DNA of 64,000 nt from Sulfuritalea sp. (lineage in GTDB: Bacteria; Pseudomonadota; Gammaproteobacteria; Burkholderiales; Rhodocyclaceae), in contig JADJVS010000016.1 in assembly GCA_016710465.1 (NCBI GenBank), forward strand, positions 868,001 to 932,000. The letters are read 5' to 3'. Shown piece after piece: positions 52,795 through 61,210 of this stretch. Every line of letters begins with the position of its first letter. The stretch's first letter is position 1. The notes under the pieces are model-generated. The model was not told the origin of the DNA. It searched no databases and was given only the letters and a program-made list of their open reading frames with translations. The translations under genes were made by a program, and so were the position numbers.

Positions 52795-53730
52795 TCAAAC
52801 GCCGACCCATCCGGAAACCCAGATCAGGGCCAGCACCAGCAAAGCGAGCACCAGACTGCGCCAGACGAGGCCTATGGTGCTCTGCATGAAATCGGGGTCG
52901 GCATCGTCGCCCAACCCCAGCTCGGGGCGATCGCCGACGTCGCCCGTTTCAGGTATCGCATCGTGCACCGGCATGCCAAGGCGCACGCCGAGGGCACCGG
53001 CGCCACTGGCCAGCAGTATACCGGCCCCGGCTTCCGGCCACCTTACAGCCTGCGTCCGCCAGCAATGGGCGGCACCTTCGAAATCGCCGACCACGGCAAA
53101 CGAGGCCGCGGTGACGCGGATCGGTACCCAGTCGATGAAATGGAAGGCCTGGCGGGCAAACTGGCCGAATTCGCCGAACTCGGTTTCGCCGCGCTTGCCC
53201 CATTGCAGGTCCAGGCCATGCGCCAGGCGATAGAACAGTGCGCCGGCCGGCCCGAGGAAGGCAAACCACAACAACGGGGCAAAGACATGGCGGTGTGAAT
53301 CGAGCAGGGCTTGCTCGATGGACAGGCGCGCAATGTCGCCACTGCCGAGGCGGTCACCGGAACGCCCGCGCCATTCGGCGAGCAGGCGGCGCGCTTCGTC
53401 GAGCTCGCCCTGGCGCAGCGCAAGATGGATGCCGGTGAAATAGTGGCTGAACTGGCGGAAACCCACCGTCAGGTAGAGCGTGGCGACGCCGAGCAAAAAG
53501 GCGGCGACAGGCTGGTAGTGCAGCAGCAGGGCGTAAGCCAGCGAAAGCAGCGAGGCCGGCAGCGCGGCCCCGATGCCCCAGGCCAGGGCGCCGTGGCCGC
53601 GTCCGCCATCGTTGAACTTGTCTTCGAGAAAGCTCGCCAGGCGCGCCATCGGCCGGCGCACGGCGCTGCCGACCGGCAAGGCATGGATCTGCTCAAGCAC
53701 CAGGGCGACGATGATGGTGAACAAGCTCAT
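52795..53730 (-). CDS. CobD/CbiB-like (AmpE-related) inner membrane protein
   Basis: 311 residues. MSLFTIIVALVLEQIHALPV and FRQFSHYFTGIHLALRQGEL, DARR-type loops and the FYRLAHGLDLQWGKRG segment match the betaproteobacterial CobD/CbiB family protein that is not in a cobalamin cluster. Four to five helices, including the last one (SLVLALLVLALIWVSGWVGV). Whether it makes adenosylcobinamide phosphate or has an AmpE-like role is uncertain, as no other cob genes are near. The ATG of this gene overlaps the Nudix stop. Confidence 0.85.
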   Translation of the reverse strand: MSLFTIIVALVLEQIHALPVGSAVRRPMARLASFLEDKFNDGGRGHGALAWGIGAALPASLLSLAYALLLHYQPVAAFLLGVATLYLTVGFRQFSHYFTGIHLALRQGELDEARRLLAEWRGRSGDRLGSGDIARLSIEQALLDSHRHVFAPLLWFAFLGPAGALFYRLAHGLDLQWGKRGETEFGEFGQFARQAFHFIDWVPIRVTAASFAVVGDFEGAAHCWRTQAVRWPEAGAGILLASGAGALGVRLGMPVHDAIPETGDVGDRPELGLGDDADPDFMQSTIGLVWRSLVLALLVLALIWVSGWVGV

Positions 53731-54362
53731 GCGTCGATGTGCTCGAAAAGGAAGCGCTGCAGGGTCACCAGCATGCCTGCGGTGGCGCCCCAGATGAAAT
53801 AGCCCTGCCAGGGCATGGCCCAGAACTCGTGGCGCTGGCCGCGGATTTCCATGGTCTGACGCTGGTGGTTGGCTTTGTCGAGAAGGAAATCGAGTGGCGG
53901 CTCGAAGACCTCGGCGACCTCGAAATCATCGAGTTTGAGGTTGAGCGGCGGGGTCACAAAACCCACCACGGGAGTGACGACGAAGCCGGTACCGGTGCGG
54001 TATTCGGGCAGGCGGCCGAGTATCTCGACCTGGCCGGGATCGAGACCCACCTCCTCTTCGGCCTCGCGCAAGGCGGTATGCTCGGGCGAAGCGTCGCCAT
54101 CCTCGCAGCGACCGCCGGGAAAGCTGACCTGGCCGGCATGATCGCGCAAATGGGCGGTGCGCTGGGTCAGCAATACGGTCGGGCCGGTTGATCGGACGAC
54201 CACGGGGACCAGCACGGCGGCAGGCGTCAGAACGCGATCTTCGCCGCGCAGAGACGATTCGCTCACCGGCGGCGCGACGACTCCTTCCACGAATCGACGC
54301 CGCATGAGCGCGAGCAGGTCTCCGCTAGAATTCGGGTCTGCGCTATACAGTGAATCCGGCAT
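53727..54362 (-). CDS. Nudix hydrolase, CoA pyrophosphatase type (NudL-like)
   Basis: 211 residues. Nudix box GGRCEDGDASPEHTALREA followed by EEEVGL, preceded by HLRDHAGQVSFPGG, the NudL/CoAse UPF0035-type signature. Expected to split CoA and acyl-CoA into 3',5'-ADP and phosphopantetheine. The ATG at 54362 shares a CATG with the start of the divergent gene; a start at 54305 (MRRRFVEGVV) would leave room for promoters but cut a likely helix. Overlaps the CbiB-like gene by 4 bp. Confidence 0.92.
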   Translation of the reverse strand: MPDSLYSADPNSSGDLLALMRRRFVEGVVAPPVSESSLRGEDRVLTPAAVLVPVVVRSTGPTVLLTQRTAHLRDHAGQVSFPGGRCEDGDASPEHTALREAEEEVGLDPGQVEILGRLPEYRTGTGFVVTPVVGFVTPPLNLKLDDFEVAEVFEPPLDFLLDKANHQRQTMEIRGQRHEFWAMPWQGYFIWGATAGMLVTLQRFLFEHIDA

Positions 54363-55053
54363 GAAACCGATCGCGATCTTCCGTCATAGCCCCGGCGAGG
54401 GGCCGGGCTATTTTGCCACATTCCTCGACCGCCTCTCCCTGCCCTGGCGGCTGTTCAAGGTCGATGAGGGCGATCTTCCGCCCACCATGCCGGACGAATT
54501 TTCCGGGCTGTGCTTCATGGGCGGGCCGATGAGCGTGAATGACGACTTGCCATGGATTCCCTCCACCCTGGCCTTGATCCGCGCCGCCGACGCGGCGGGC
54601 ATCCCGGTGATCGGACATTGCCTGGGCGGGCAGTTGATGGCGAAGGCGCTCGGCGGATCGGTGGGCCGCAACCCGGTCAAGGAACTGGGCTGGGGTCGGG
54701 TCGATCCCGTCATCGACAGCCAATGGCTCGACGGCATCGCACCCTTCGATGCCTTTCACTGGCACGGCGAAACCTTCACCATTCCGCCGGGCGCGACTCG
54801 CATCCTCGGCAATGCGCATTGCGCCAACCAGGCTTTCGTGCGCGGTCCGCATCTGGCCATGCAATGCCATGTCGAGATGACGCCGACCATGATCGCGAGC
54901 TGGTGTACCCAGTGGGATGCCGAAGGCGTGCCGGCCTCGGCCTCGGTACAGACGCCGGAACAGATGCAACAGGGGATGGAGCCGCGCATCGAGGCGATGC
55001 GCGCCGTGGCCGACCGGCTTTACGCGCGCTGGGCTCGCGGGCTCAAAGGCTGA
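54361..55053 (+). CDS. Class I glutamine amidotransferase-like protein
   Basis: 230 residues. Begins MKPIAIFRHSPGEGPGYFAT; the nucleophile elbow is GHCLGGQLMA, with Cys near residue 88, and the His-x-Glu pair appears as CHVEMTP near 171. This belongs to the GuaA-like standalone amidotransferase group (YfeJ/gamma-glutamyl-hydrolase-like) that acts on small glutamyl compounds or as part of unknown transfer reactions. Starts back-to-back with the Nudix gene. Confidence 0.88.
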   Translation: MKPIAIFRHSPGEGPGYFATFLDRLSLPWRLFKVDEGDLPPTMPDEFSGLCFMGGPMSVNDDLPWIPSTLALIRAADAAGIPVIGHCLGGQLMAKALGGSVGRNPVKELGWGRVDPVIDSQWLDGIAPFDAFHWHGETFTIPPGATRILGNAHCANQAFVRGPHLAMQCHVEMTPTMIASWCTQWDAEGVPASASVQTPEQMQQGMEPRIEAMRAVADRLYARWARGLKG

Positions 55054-55081
55054 AAGTCGGCGCTGGCGGTACGGCGATTCA
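55053..55081 (+). repeat. Dispersed ~30-bp repeat, copy between convergent genes
   Basis: AAAGTCGGCGCTGGCGGTAC followed by GGCGATTCA, beginning at the amidotransferase stop and reaching the yajQ stop. Inverted relative to the 27875 copy and the best match to it. Confidence 0.7.
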
Positions 55082-55573
55082 ATCGCGGAAGTTGCCGTAT
55101 TGCAGGGGAAAGTCGGTGATCGACTTCTTCACCAGGGCGATGGCCTCCTGCAGCAGGTCGCGCTTGGCGCCGGTAACGCGCACGGCGTCGCCCTGGATGC
55201 TGGCCTGGACCTTGAGCTTGCTGTCCTTGATCAGCTTGACGATCGTCTTCGCCAGTTCCTGCTCGATGCCGATCTTGATGGTCAGCACCTGTTTCGACTT
55301 GTTGCCGCCGACCGACTGCACCGGGCCGTGATCGAGGCGCTTGGTGCTTTCGCGTTCCTTCTTTTCCATCTCGGGGAACAGGATGTCCTTGATCTGGCCG
55401 AGCTGGAATTCGGAATCGCCATGGAGGGTGATGAGCTTGTCCTTCTCGTTGAGCTCGACCTTGGCCGATGTACCCTTGAAGTCGTAGCGATTGCCGATGT
55501 GGCGACCGGCCACATCCACCGCGTTTTTCAGCGCGACGATATCGGCCTCGGAGGTGATGTCGAAGGAAGGCAT
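55079..55573 (-). CDS. yajQ: YajQ-family nucleotide-binding protein
   Basis: 164 residues, the family length. MPSFDITSEADIVALKNAVD, RYDFKGTSAKVELNEKDKLI, KQVLTIKIGIEQELAKTIVK and QASIQGDAVRVTGAKRDLLQ are highly conserved YajQ blocks. The protein has two RNP-like folds; homologues bind cyclic di-GMP in Xanthomonas and Pseudomonas, or nucleic acid. Upstream neighbour ppnP is 14 bp away, probably co-transcribed. Confidence 0.96.
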   Translation of the reverse strand: MPSFDITSEADIVALKNAVDVAGRHIGNRYDFKGTSAKVELNEKDKLITLHGDSEFQLGQIKDILFPEMEKKERESTKRLDHGPVQSVGGNKSKQVLTIKIGIEQELAKTIVKLIKDSKLKVQASIQGDAVRVTGAKRDLLQEAIALVKKSITDFPLQYGNFRD

Positions 55574-55587
55574 GGCGGTCTCCCGAT

Positions 55588-55899
55588 TCAACCGAAGTGG
55601 CAGACGTAGTGGTAGGGCTCGCCCGTCACTTCGATGTCGAACGAGGAATTTCCAGGGACTTTGAAGCTCTCGCCGGCGGCGCAGCTTTTCCAGTCCCCGC
55701 CCTGGAGCTTGTAGCGGCAGGCGCCGGCGACGGTTTCCATGATCTCCGGCGCGCCGGTGTTGAAGGTCAGCGTCGCCGGCAGGATCACGCCGACGCTCTT
55801 TTTCGTGCCATCGGCGAAAGCAACGGTATGGCTGACGCACTTGCCGTCGAAATAGACATTGGCCTTCTTGACGACGGAAACGCTGTTGAACTGGCTCAC
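55588..55899 (-). CDS. ppnP: Pyrimidine/purine nucleoside phosphorylase (PpnP, DUF1255)
   Basis: 103 residues: SVSVVKKANVYFDGKCVSHT, KSVGVILPATLTFNTGAPEI and METVAGACRYKLQGGDW are the PpnP signature, with a cupin fold ending in the FDIEVTGEPYHYVCHFG strand. Phosphorolyses a broad set of nucleosides. Same strand as the small membrane gene upstream and yajQ downstream. Confidence 0.95.
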   Translation of the reverse strand: MSQFNSVSVVKKANVYFDGKCVSHTVAFADGTKKSVGVILPATLTFNTGAPEIMETVAGACRYKLQGGDWKSCAAGESFKVPGNSSFDIEVTGEPYHYVCHFG

Positions 55900-55900
55900 G

Positions 55901-56110
55901 TTATATACCCCACATTTTCTGGATGATGAACTTGGCGATGAAGCCGAGCATGCCGAAGGACAGGACGAAGAACAGGACGAAGGTGCCGAGCTTGCCGGCC
56001 TTGGAGCTCCAGGCCAGTTCGCCGATGATGAACAGCATGTAAAGCATGAAGGCCCCGAGGCCGAAAGTCATGCCGAATTCCGCCAGTTGCTCCTCGGAGA
56101 TGCCGAACAT
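55901..56110 (-). CDS. Small two-helix membrane protein (DUF2788-type)
   Basis: 69 residues: MFGISEEQLAEFGMTFGLGA, a helix with FMLYMLFIIGELAW, a short basic loop KAGKLG, then a second helix TFVLFFVLSFGMLGFIAKF. The pattern fits the betaproteobacterial DUF2788 family, of unknown function. Lies between argG and ppnP with short gaps. Confidence 0.85.
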   Translation of the reverse strand: MFGISEEQLAEFGMTFGLGAFMLYMLFIIGELAWSSKAGKLGTFVLFFVLSFGMLGFIAKFIIQKMWGI

Positions 56111-56133
56111 CGCCGCTCACCCTGCCCGCCCGC

Positions 56134-57378
<1,245 letters not shown>

Positions 57379-57403
57379 TTCGTTTTCCCGTCGTGCAAAT
57401 TCG

Positions 57404-58327
57404 TCAGTCGTTCACCCTGCCCAAGAGCAGGAATTCCATCAGTGCCTTCTGCGTGTGCAGTCTGTTTTCAGCCTCGTCCCAGACCACGCTGTGCGGGCCA
57501 TCGATGACTTCGGCCGCCACTTCCTCGCCGCGATGCGCGGGCAGGCAGTGCATGAACAGGGCATCCGCCTTCGCCGCGCGCATCATCTCGGCGTCGACCT
57601 GCCAATCAGCAAAGTCGCGCAGGCGTTCCTCGTTTTCGGCCTCGAAGCCCATCGACGTCCATACGTCGGTGGTCACCAGGTCGGCGCCCCGCACGGCGTC
57701 CATCGGGTCGGCAAACTCGCTGAAATGTTCGCGCCCGTGCAGGCCGGCGCGCTCGGGCTCGACCTCGTAGCCGGGCGGGGTCGACACATGGACGCGGAAG
57801 CCAAAGATCTCCGCCGCCTGCAACCAGGTGTTGCAGACATTGTTCGAATCGCCGACCCAGGCCACGGTGCGACCCTGGATCGCGCCGCGATGCTCGATGA
57901 AGGTAAAGATGTCGGCGAGGATCTGGCAGGGATGGTATTCGTTGGTCAGGCCGTTGATCACCGGCACCCGCGAGTGGCTGGCAAAGCGCTCGATGATCGC
58001 TTGCTCATAGGTGCGGATCATGACGATGTCGCTCATGCGCGAGATCACCTCGGCGGCGTCCTCCACCGGTTCGCCGCGCCCGAGCTGCGAATCGCGGGTA
58101 TTCAGGTAGATCGCCGAACCGCCGAGCTGGTGCATGCCGGCCTCGAAGGACAGGCGCGTGCGCGTGCTGGCCTTCTCGAAGATCATCACCAGCGTGCGGT
58201 CCTGCAAGGGCCAATGACGCTGATAGGCCTTGAAGCGGGCCTTGATGATGCGCGTGCGCTCGAAGACGTAGTCGAGTTCGTCGCGCGCGAGATCCTTGAT
58301 CTGCAGGAAATGCCGCGTCGCCACCAT
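57404..58327 (-). CDS. argF: Ornithine carbamoyltransferase
   Basis: 307 residues. Carbamoyl-phosphate loop FEKASTRTRLSFE near residue 52, HPCQILADIFTF near 133, the ornithine/SMG-type segment DVWTSMG near 223 and HCLPAHRGEEV near 265. Makes citrulline from ornithine and carbamoyl phosphate. Directly follows argD (2-bp gap), so co-transcribed. Confidence 0.97.
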   Translation of the reverse strand: MVATRHFLQIKDLARDELDYVFERTRIIKARFKAYQRHWPLQDRTLVMIFEKASTRTRLSFEAGMHQLGGSAIYLNTRDSQLGRGEPVEDAAEVISRMSDIVMIRTYEQAIIERFASHSRVPVINGLTNEYHPCQILADIFTFIEHRGAIQGRTVAWVGDSNNVCNTWLQAAEIFGFRVHVSTPPGYEVEPERAGLHGREHFSEFADPMDAVRGADLVTTDVWTSMGFEAENEERLRDFADWQVDAEMMRAAKADALFMHCLPAHRGEEVAAEVIDGPHSVVWDEAENRLHTQKALMEFLLLGRVND

Positions 58328-58329
58328 GA

Positions 58330-59502
58330 TCAGGCTCCGAGGAATTCTTTGATCAGGGCGCCGAGCAAGGTCACGAGTTCCGCCGCTTCGGCATCGCTCA
58401 TCACCAGCGGCGGCAGCAGACGCACCACCTTGTCGGCGGTGACGTTGATCAACAGGCCGGCCGCCAGCGCCTGCTTGACCAGGTCGCCGCAGGGCCGGTC
58501 GAGTTCGACTCCGATCATCAGGCCATCGCCGCGAATATCCACGATGCCGGCAGTTCCTGCCAGCGCCTTGCGCAAGCCGCCGCGAATGGCATCGCCGAGC
58601 GTGACGGCGCGCGCCATGAGAGCGTCGGCTTCGATGACATCAAGCGTGGTCAAGGCGGCGACGCAGGCCAGTGGATTGCCGCCGAAGGTGGACCCATGAT
58701 TGCCCGGCTTGAACACCCCGCTGGCGCGACCCGCCGCGAGGCAGGCGCCGATAGGCACGCCGGAGCCGAGGCCCTTGGCCAGGGTCATGACATCGGGAAG
58801 GATGCCGGCATGCTGATGCGCGAACCAGACACCGGTGCGGCCGATGCCGCATTGCACCTCGTCCACCATGAACAGCCACTGCCTGTCGTCGCAAATCCTG
58901 CGCAGGGCGCGCAGGTAATCCTGGTGCGCGATGTTGATGCCGCCCTCACCCTGGATCGGTTCGAAGAGCACGGCGACAATGTTCGGATTGTGCGCGGCGA
59001 CCTGTTCGATGGCCGCGAAATCGTCGAAGGGCACGCGCACGAAACCGGCGACCAGGGGCTCGAAGCCAGCCTGGACCTTGCGGTTACCCGTGGCGGAAAG
59101 CGTTGCCAGGGTGCGACCGTGGAAGGCATGTTCCATGACGATGATCGCGGGCTGATCGACGCCGCGCTGGTGGCCGTACATGCGCGCGAGCTTGATCGCC
59201 GCCTCGTTGGCTTCGCAACCCGAGTTGCAGAAGAACACCTCGTCCATGCGCGAAATGGCGGCGAGGCGATCCGAGGCCGCTTCGGCCTCGCCGACGCGGT
59301 AGATGTTTGAAACGTGGATCAACCGACCGACCTGCGCGGCAAGGGCCTGCACCAGGCGCGGATGATTGTGCCCCAAGGTGTTGACGGCAATTCCGCCAAG
59401 GGCGTCAAGGTAGGACTTGCCCTGCTCGTCGTAAAGACGACATCCGCCGCCGTGAGTGAAAGCGACCGGCAATCGCCCGTAGGTGTTCATCAGATGCGGC
59501 AT
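58330..59502 (-). CDS. argD: Acetylornithine aminotransferase
   Basis: 390 residues from the ATG at 59502 (MPHLMNTYGRLPVAFTHGGG), preceded by GCGGAG; a start nine codons earlier is not supported. Fold-type I aminotransferase: EVFFCNSGCEANEAAIKLAR, MVDEVQCGIGRTG with the PLP-ring Asp, and MTLAKGLGSGVPIGACLA with the Schiff-base Lys. Transfers an amino group from glutamate to N-acetylglutamate semialdehyde. First gene of argD-argF-argG. Confidence 0.95.
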   Translation of the reverse strand: MPHLMNTYGRLPVAFTHGGGCRLYDEQGKSYLDALGGIAVNTLGHNHPRLVQALAAQVGRLIHVSNIYRVGEAEAASDRLAAISRMDEVFFCNSGCEANEAAIKLARMYGHQRGVDQPAIIVMEHAFHGRTLATLSATGNRKVQAGFEPLVAGFVRVPFDDFAAIEQVAAHNPNIVAVLFEPIQGEGGINIAHQDYLRALRRICDDRQWLFMVDEVQCGIGRTGVWFAHQHAGILPDVMTLAKGLGSGVPIGACLAAGRASGVFKPGNHGSTFGGNPLACVAALTTLDVIEADALMARAVTLGDAIRGGLRKALAGTAGIVDIRGDGLMIGVELDRPCGDLVKQALAAGLLINVTADKVVRLLPPLVMSDAEAAELVTLLGALIKEFLGA

Positions 59503-59537
59503 GAAAGCACTCCGCCAAAAGCCCCACACAAAAACAT

Positions 59538-59567
59538 ACGGCGGCCGAGGAGCAACGCGGCCGCCGT
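59538..59567 (-). promoter_or_regulatory. Perfect 10-bp hairpin in the argD leader
   Basis: ACGGCGGCCG-N10-CGGCCGCCGT. On the minus strand it is followed by ATGTTTTTG, so it resembles a terminator or attenuator about 35 bases before the argD ATG. Confidence 0.6.
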
Positions 59568-59638
59568 GCTTGTAAACGCCCCTATACTAAGTGAAAACGT
59601 AGTCCCTGTACAGCATGGAAGTGGGGAGAGCGGCGGCC

Positions 59639-60400
59639 GTGAGGATGGCAGTTTTCAACCAGAAGGGCGGAGTCGGCAAGACCACCACGGCGCTGAATCT
59701 CGCGGCGGCGGCGGCACGCGATTCCATGCCGACGCTGCTGGTGGACCTCGATCCGCAGGCGCACCTGAGCTCGATCCACGGCGATGCCCCCACCGAGGCG
59801 CACAATAGCGTTTTCGCGCTGTACCAGGACAACCGGCCGCTGCAGGATGTGGCAATCGCCTGGCCAGACATCGGACGCCTGATCCCGGCCCATGCCGAGT
59901 TGATCAAGGTCGATTCGGTGTTTGGCAAGGGACCGACCATCCTCAATCGCCTCAATGCCGGATTGCAGGCGCTGGAAGTCGAAGCGGTCGAGGAATGCGT
60001 GCTCATCGACTGCTGCCCTTTCCTCGGCGTTCTCTCGCTGAATGCAATCTTCGCCGCCGACCGAATGCTGGTGCCGGTATCCTCGGACTTCCTGTCGCTG
60101 CGCGGCGCGCTGCAGATCGAACACACCCTGAAGGCACTGGAACCGGTGCTCAAGCGTCGCATTGAACGACGTTACCTGCTGACCCGCTTCGACCGCCGGC
60201 GCAAGATGAGTTTCGAGGTGCAGGAACGCCTGCGCAAACAGTTTGGCGCTGAACTCTGCGAAACGGTGATCTCGGAAAATGTGGCGGTCGCCGAGGCACC
60301 AGCGATGAATCGCGACATCTTCGCCCATCAGCCGAGCAGCCGGGGCGCGGAAGACTACCTTGAACTGATGCGCGAATTGCGGTCGGCGCGCTTTCTCTGA
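59639..60400 (+). CDS. ParA/MinD-family ATPase, orphan
   Basis: 253 residues from the GTG at 59639, with GGGGAGAG eight bases upstream; an ATG at 59645 and one at 59615 are alternatives. Deviant Walker A FNQKGGVGKTTTALNLA, DLDPQAHLSS (Walker A'), and the catalytic Asp region in VLIDCCPFLGVLSLNAI. No parB-like or chemotaxis partner is adjacent, so it is not the main chromosome ParA. It might position a complex or act with a distant partner. Confidence 0.9.
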   Translation: MRMAVFNQKGGVGKTTTALNLAAAAARDSMPTLLVDLDPQAHLSSIHGDAPTEAHNSVFALYQDNRPLQDVAIAWPDIGRLIPAHAELIKVDSVFGKGPTILNRLNAGLQALEVEAVEECVLIDCCPFLGVLSLNAIFAADRMLVPVSSDFLSLRGALQIEHTLKALEPVLKRRIERRYLLTRFDRRRKMSFEVQERLRKQFGAELCETVISENVAVAEAPAMNRDIFAHQPSSRGAEDYLELMRELRSARFL

Positions 60401-60425
60401 AGCAAAGCGCGGCGTTCTGCGCTGC

Positions 60426-60647
60426 TCAGCGAACGATGATGTTCGCGACTTCCTCGAAGCTGACGACGGGAATACGCACGCTGCCGTGATGGCAGACGCA
60501 TTCGACAATCTGGCAGCCGTGATACATCTGGCGCAGCTTGCGCTGGGCATCGTGCTCGTCGCTGCCGTGGATCATCAGGTTGTCCACCACCACGCCGAGC
60601 CGCGTCCTGATCTTGAATGCATATTTCACGAACCGGTGGGAATGCAT
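60426..60647 (-). CDS. Small protein of unknown function
   Basis: 73 residues: MHSHRFVKYAFKIRTRLGVV, VDNLMIHGSDEHDAQRKLRQ, MYHGCQIVECVCHH, ending with FEEVANIIVR. It has two closely placed Cys and several His, so metal binding is possible. A beta-alpha-beta layout is likely. It has its own well-formed promoter. I do not recognise the family. Confidence 0.78.
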   Translation of the reverse strand: MHSHRFVKYAFKIRTRLGVVVDNLMIHGSDEHDAQRKLRQMYHGCQIVECVCHHGSVRIPVVSFEEVANIIVR

Positions 60648-60678
60648 AAAACCCCTTTCACTTCAATGAAGTTCGCAG

Positions 60679-60707
60679 AGTATATGCAGTGATTTCACCA
60701 AGTACAA
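60679..60707 (-). promoter_or_regulatory. Sigma70 promoter for the 60426 gene
   Basis: On the minus strand TTGTAC and TATACT are separated by exactly 17 bp (plus-strand GTACAA at 60702-60707 and AGTATA at 60679-60684). Distance to the ATG at 60647 is about 32 bp. Confidence 0.65.
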
Positions 60708-60728
60708 GCTATTTATCTAATTTGGTGA
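60695..60728. promoter_or_regulatory. Inverted repeat overlapping the -35 box
   Basis: TCACCAA-N20-TTGGTGA, a perfect 7-bp dyad with AT-rich centre that covers the -35 region of the promoter for the small gene. Candidate operator. Confidence 0.5.
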
Positions 60729-60798
60729 GTATTTTTCCCACCCTATATGCACTGATCGAAATCTCCCCGGCATCATGGATAGTGCCGGGCGCACAACG

Positions 60799-60825
60799 AA
60801 AAAGGCTGCCCGAGGGCAGCCTTTT
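60799..60825 (-). terminator. Rho-independent terminator of rpsT
   Basis: GGCTGCCC/GGGCAGCC stem with flanking A5 and T4, 23 bp after the rpsT stop; on the minus strand it ends in TTTTT. Confidence 0.88.
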
Positions 60826-60847
60826 GAGTCGCCGCAAGGCGGCTTGC

Positions 60848-61108
60848 TTAAAGCGCCTTGATCGCAGCGGAAAGACGACTCTTCTGACGCGATGCCAGGT
60901 TCTTATGCACGATCTTCTTGTCGGCGATCGAATCGATGACGCTCTGGGATTCCTTGAACACGGCTTGCGCCGCGGCCTTGTCACCGGCGTCGATGGCCTT
61001 GCGGACCTTCTTGATGGCCGTGCGCAGGGTGGAACGCTGGCTCATGTTATGGGCGCGCTGCTTGGTTGCTTGACGGGCACGCTTGCGGGCTTGGGCGGTA
61101 TTCGCCAT
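60848..61108 (-). CDS. rpsT: 30S ribosomal protein S20
   Basis: 86 residues, MANTAQARKRARQATKQRAH, RSTLRTAIKKVRKAIDAGDK and the ending RQKSRLSAAIKAL. Small, basic, helical, with the usual S20 length. Binds 16S rRNA early in 30S assembly. Next to murJ in divergent orientation, the usual order in betaproteobacteria. It has a near-consensus promoter and its own terminator. Confidence 0.98.
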   Translation of the reverse strand: MANTAQARKRARQATKQRAHNMSQRSTLRTAIKKVRKAIDAGDKAAAQAVFKESQSVIDSIADKKIVHKNLASRQKSRLSAAIKAL

Positions 61109-61143
61109 GTCTGGTTATCCGGTAGCACTGGGAAAGGAGCGGG

Positions 61144-61172
61144 ATTATAAAAGGGCTTTTCGCCCATTGCAA
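61144..61172 (-). promoter_or_regulatory. rpsT promoter
   Basis: On the minus strand TTGCAA and TATAAT with a 17-bp spacer (plus-strand TTGCAA 61167-61172, ATTATA 61144-61149). A GC-rich discriminator (CCCGCTCC) follows, as in growth-rate/stringent-controlled genes. The spacer holds the dyad GGGC-GAAAA-GCCC. Confidence 0.8.
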
Positions 61173-61210
61173 GCGGCTTTTGCCTGTTCCATCCCGGCTA
61201 CCATACCCGC

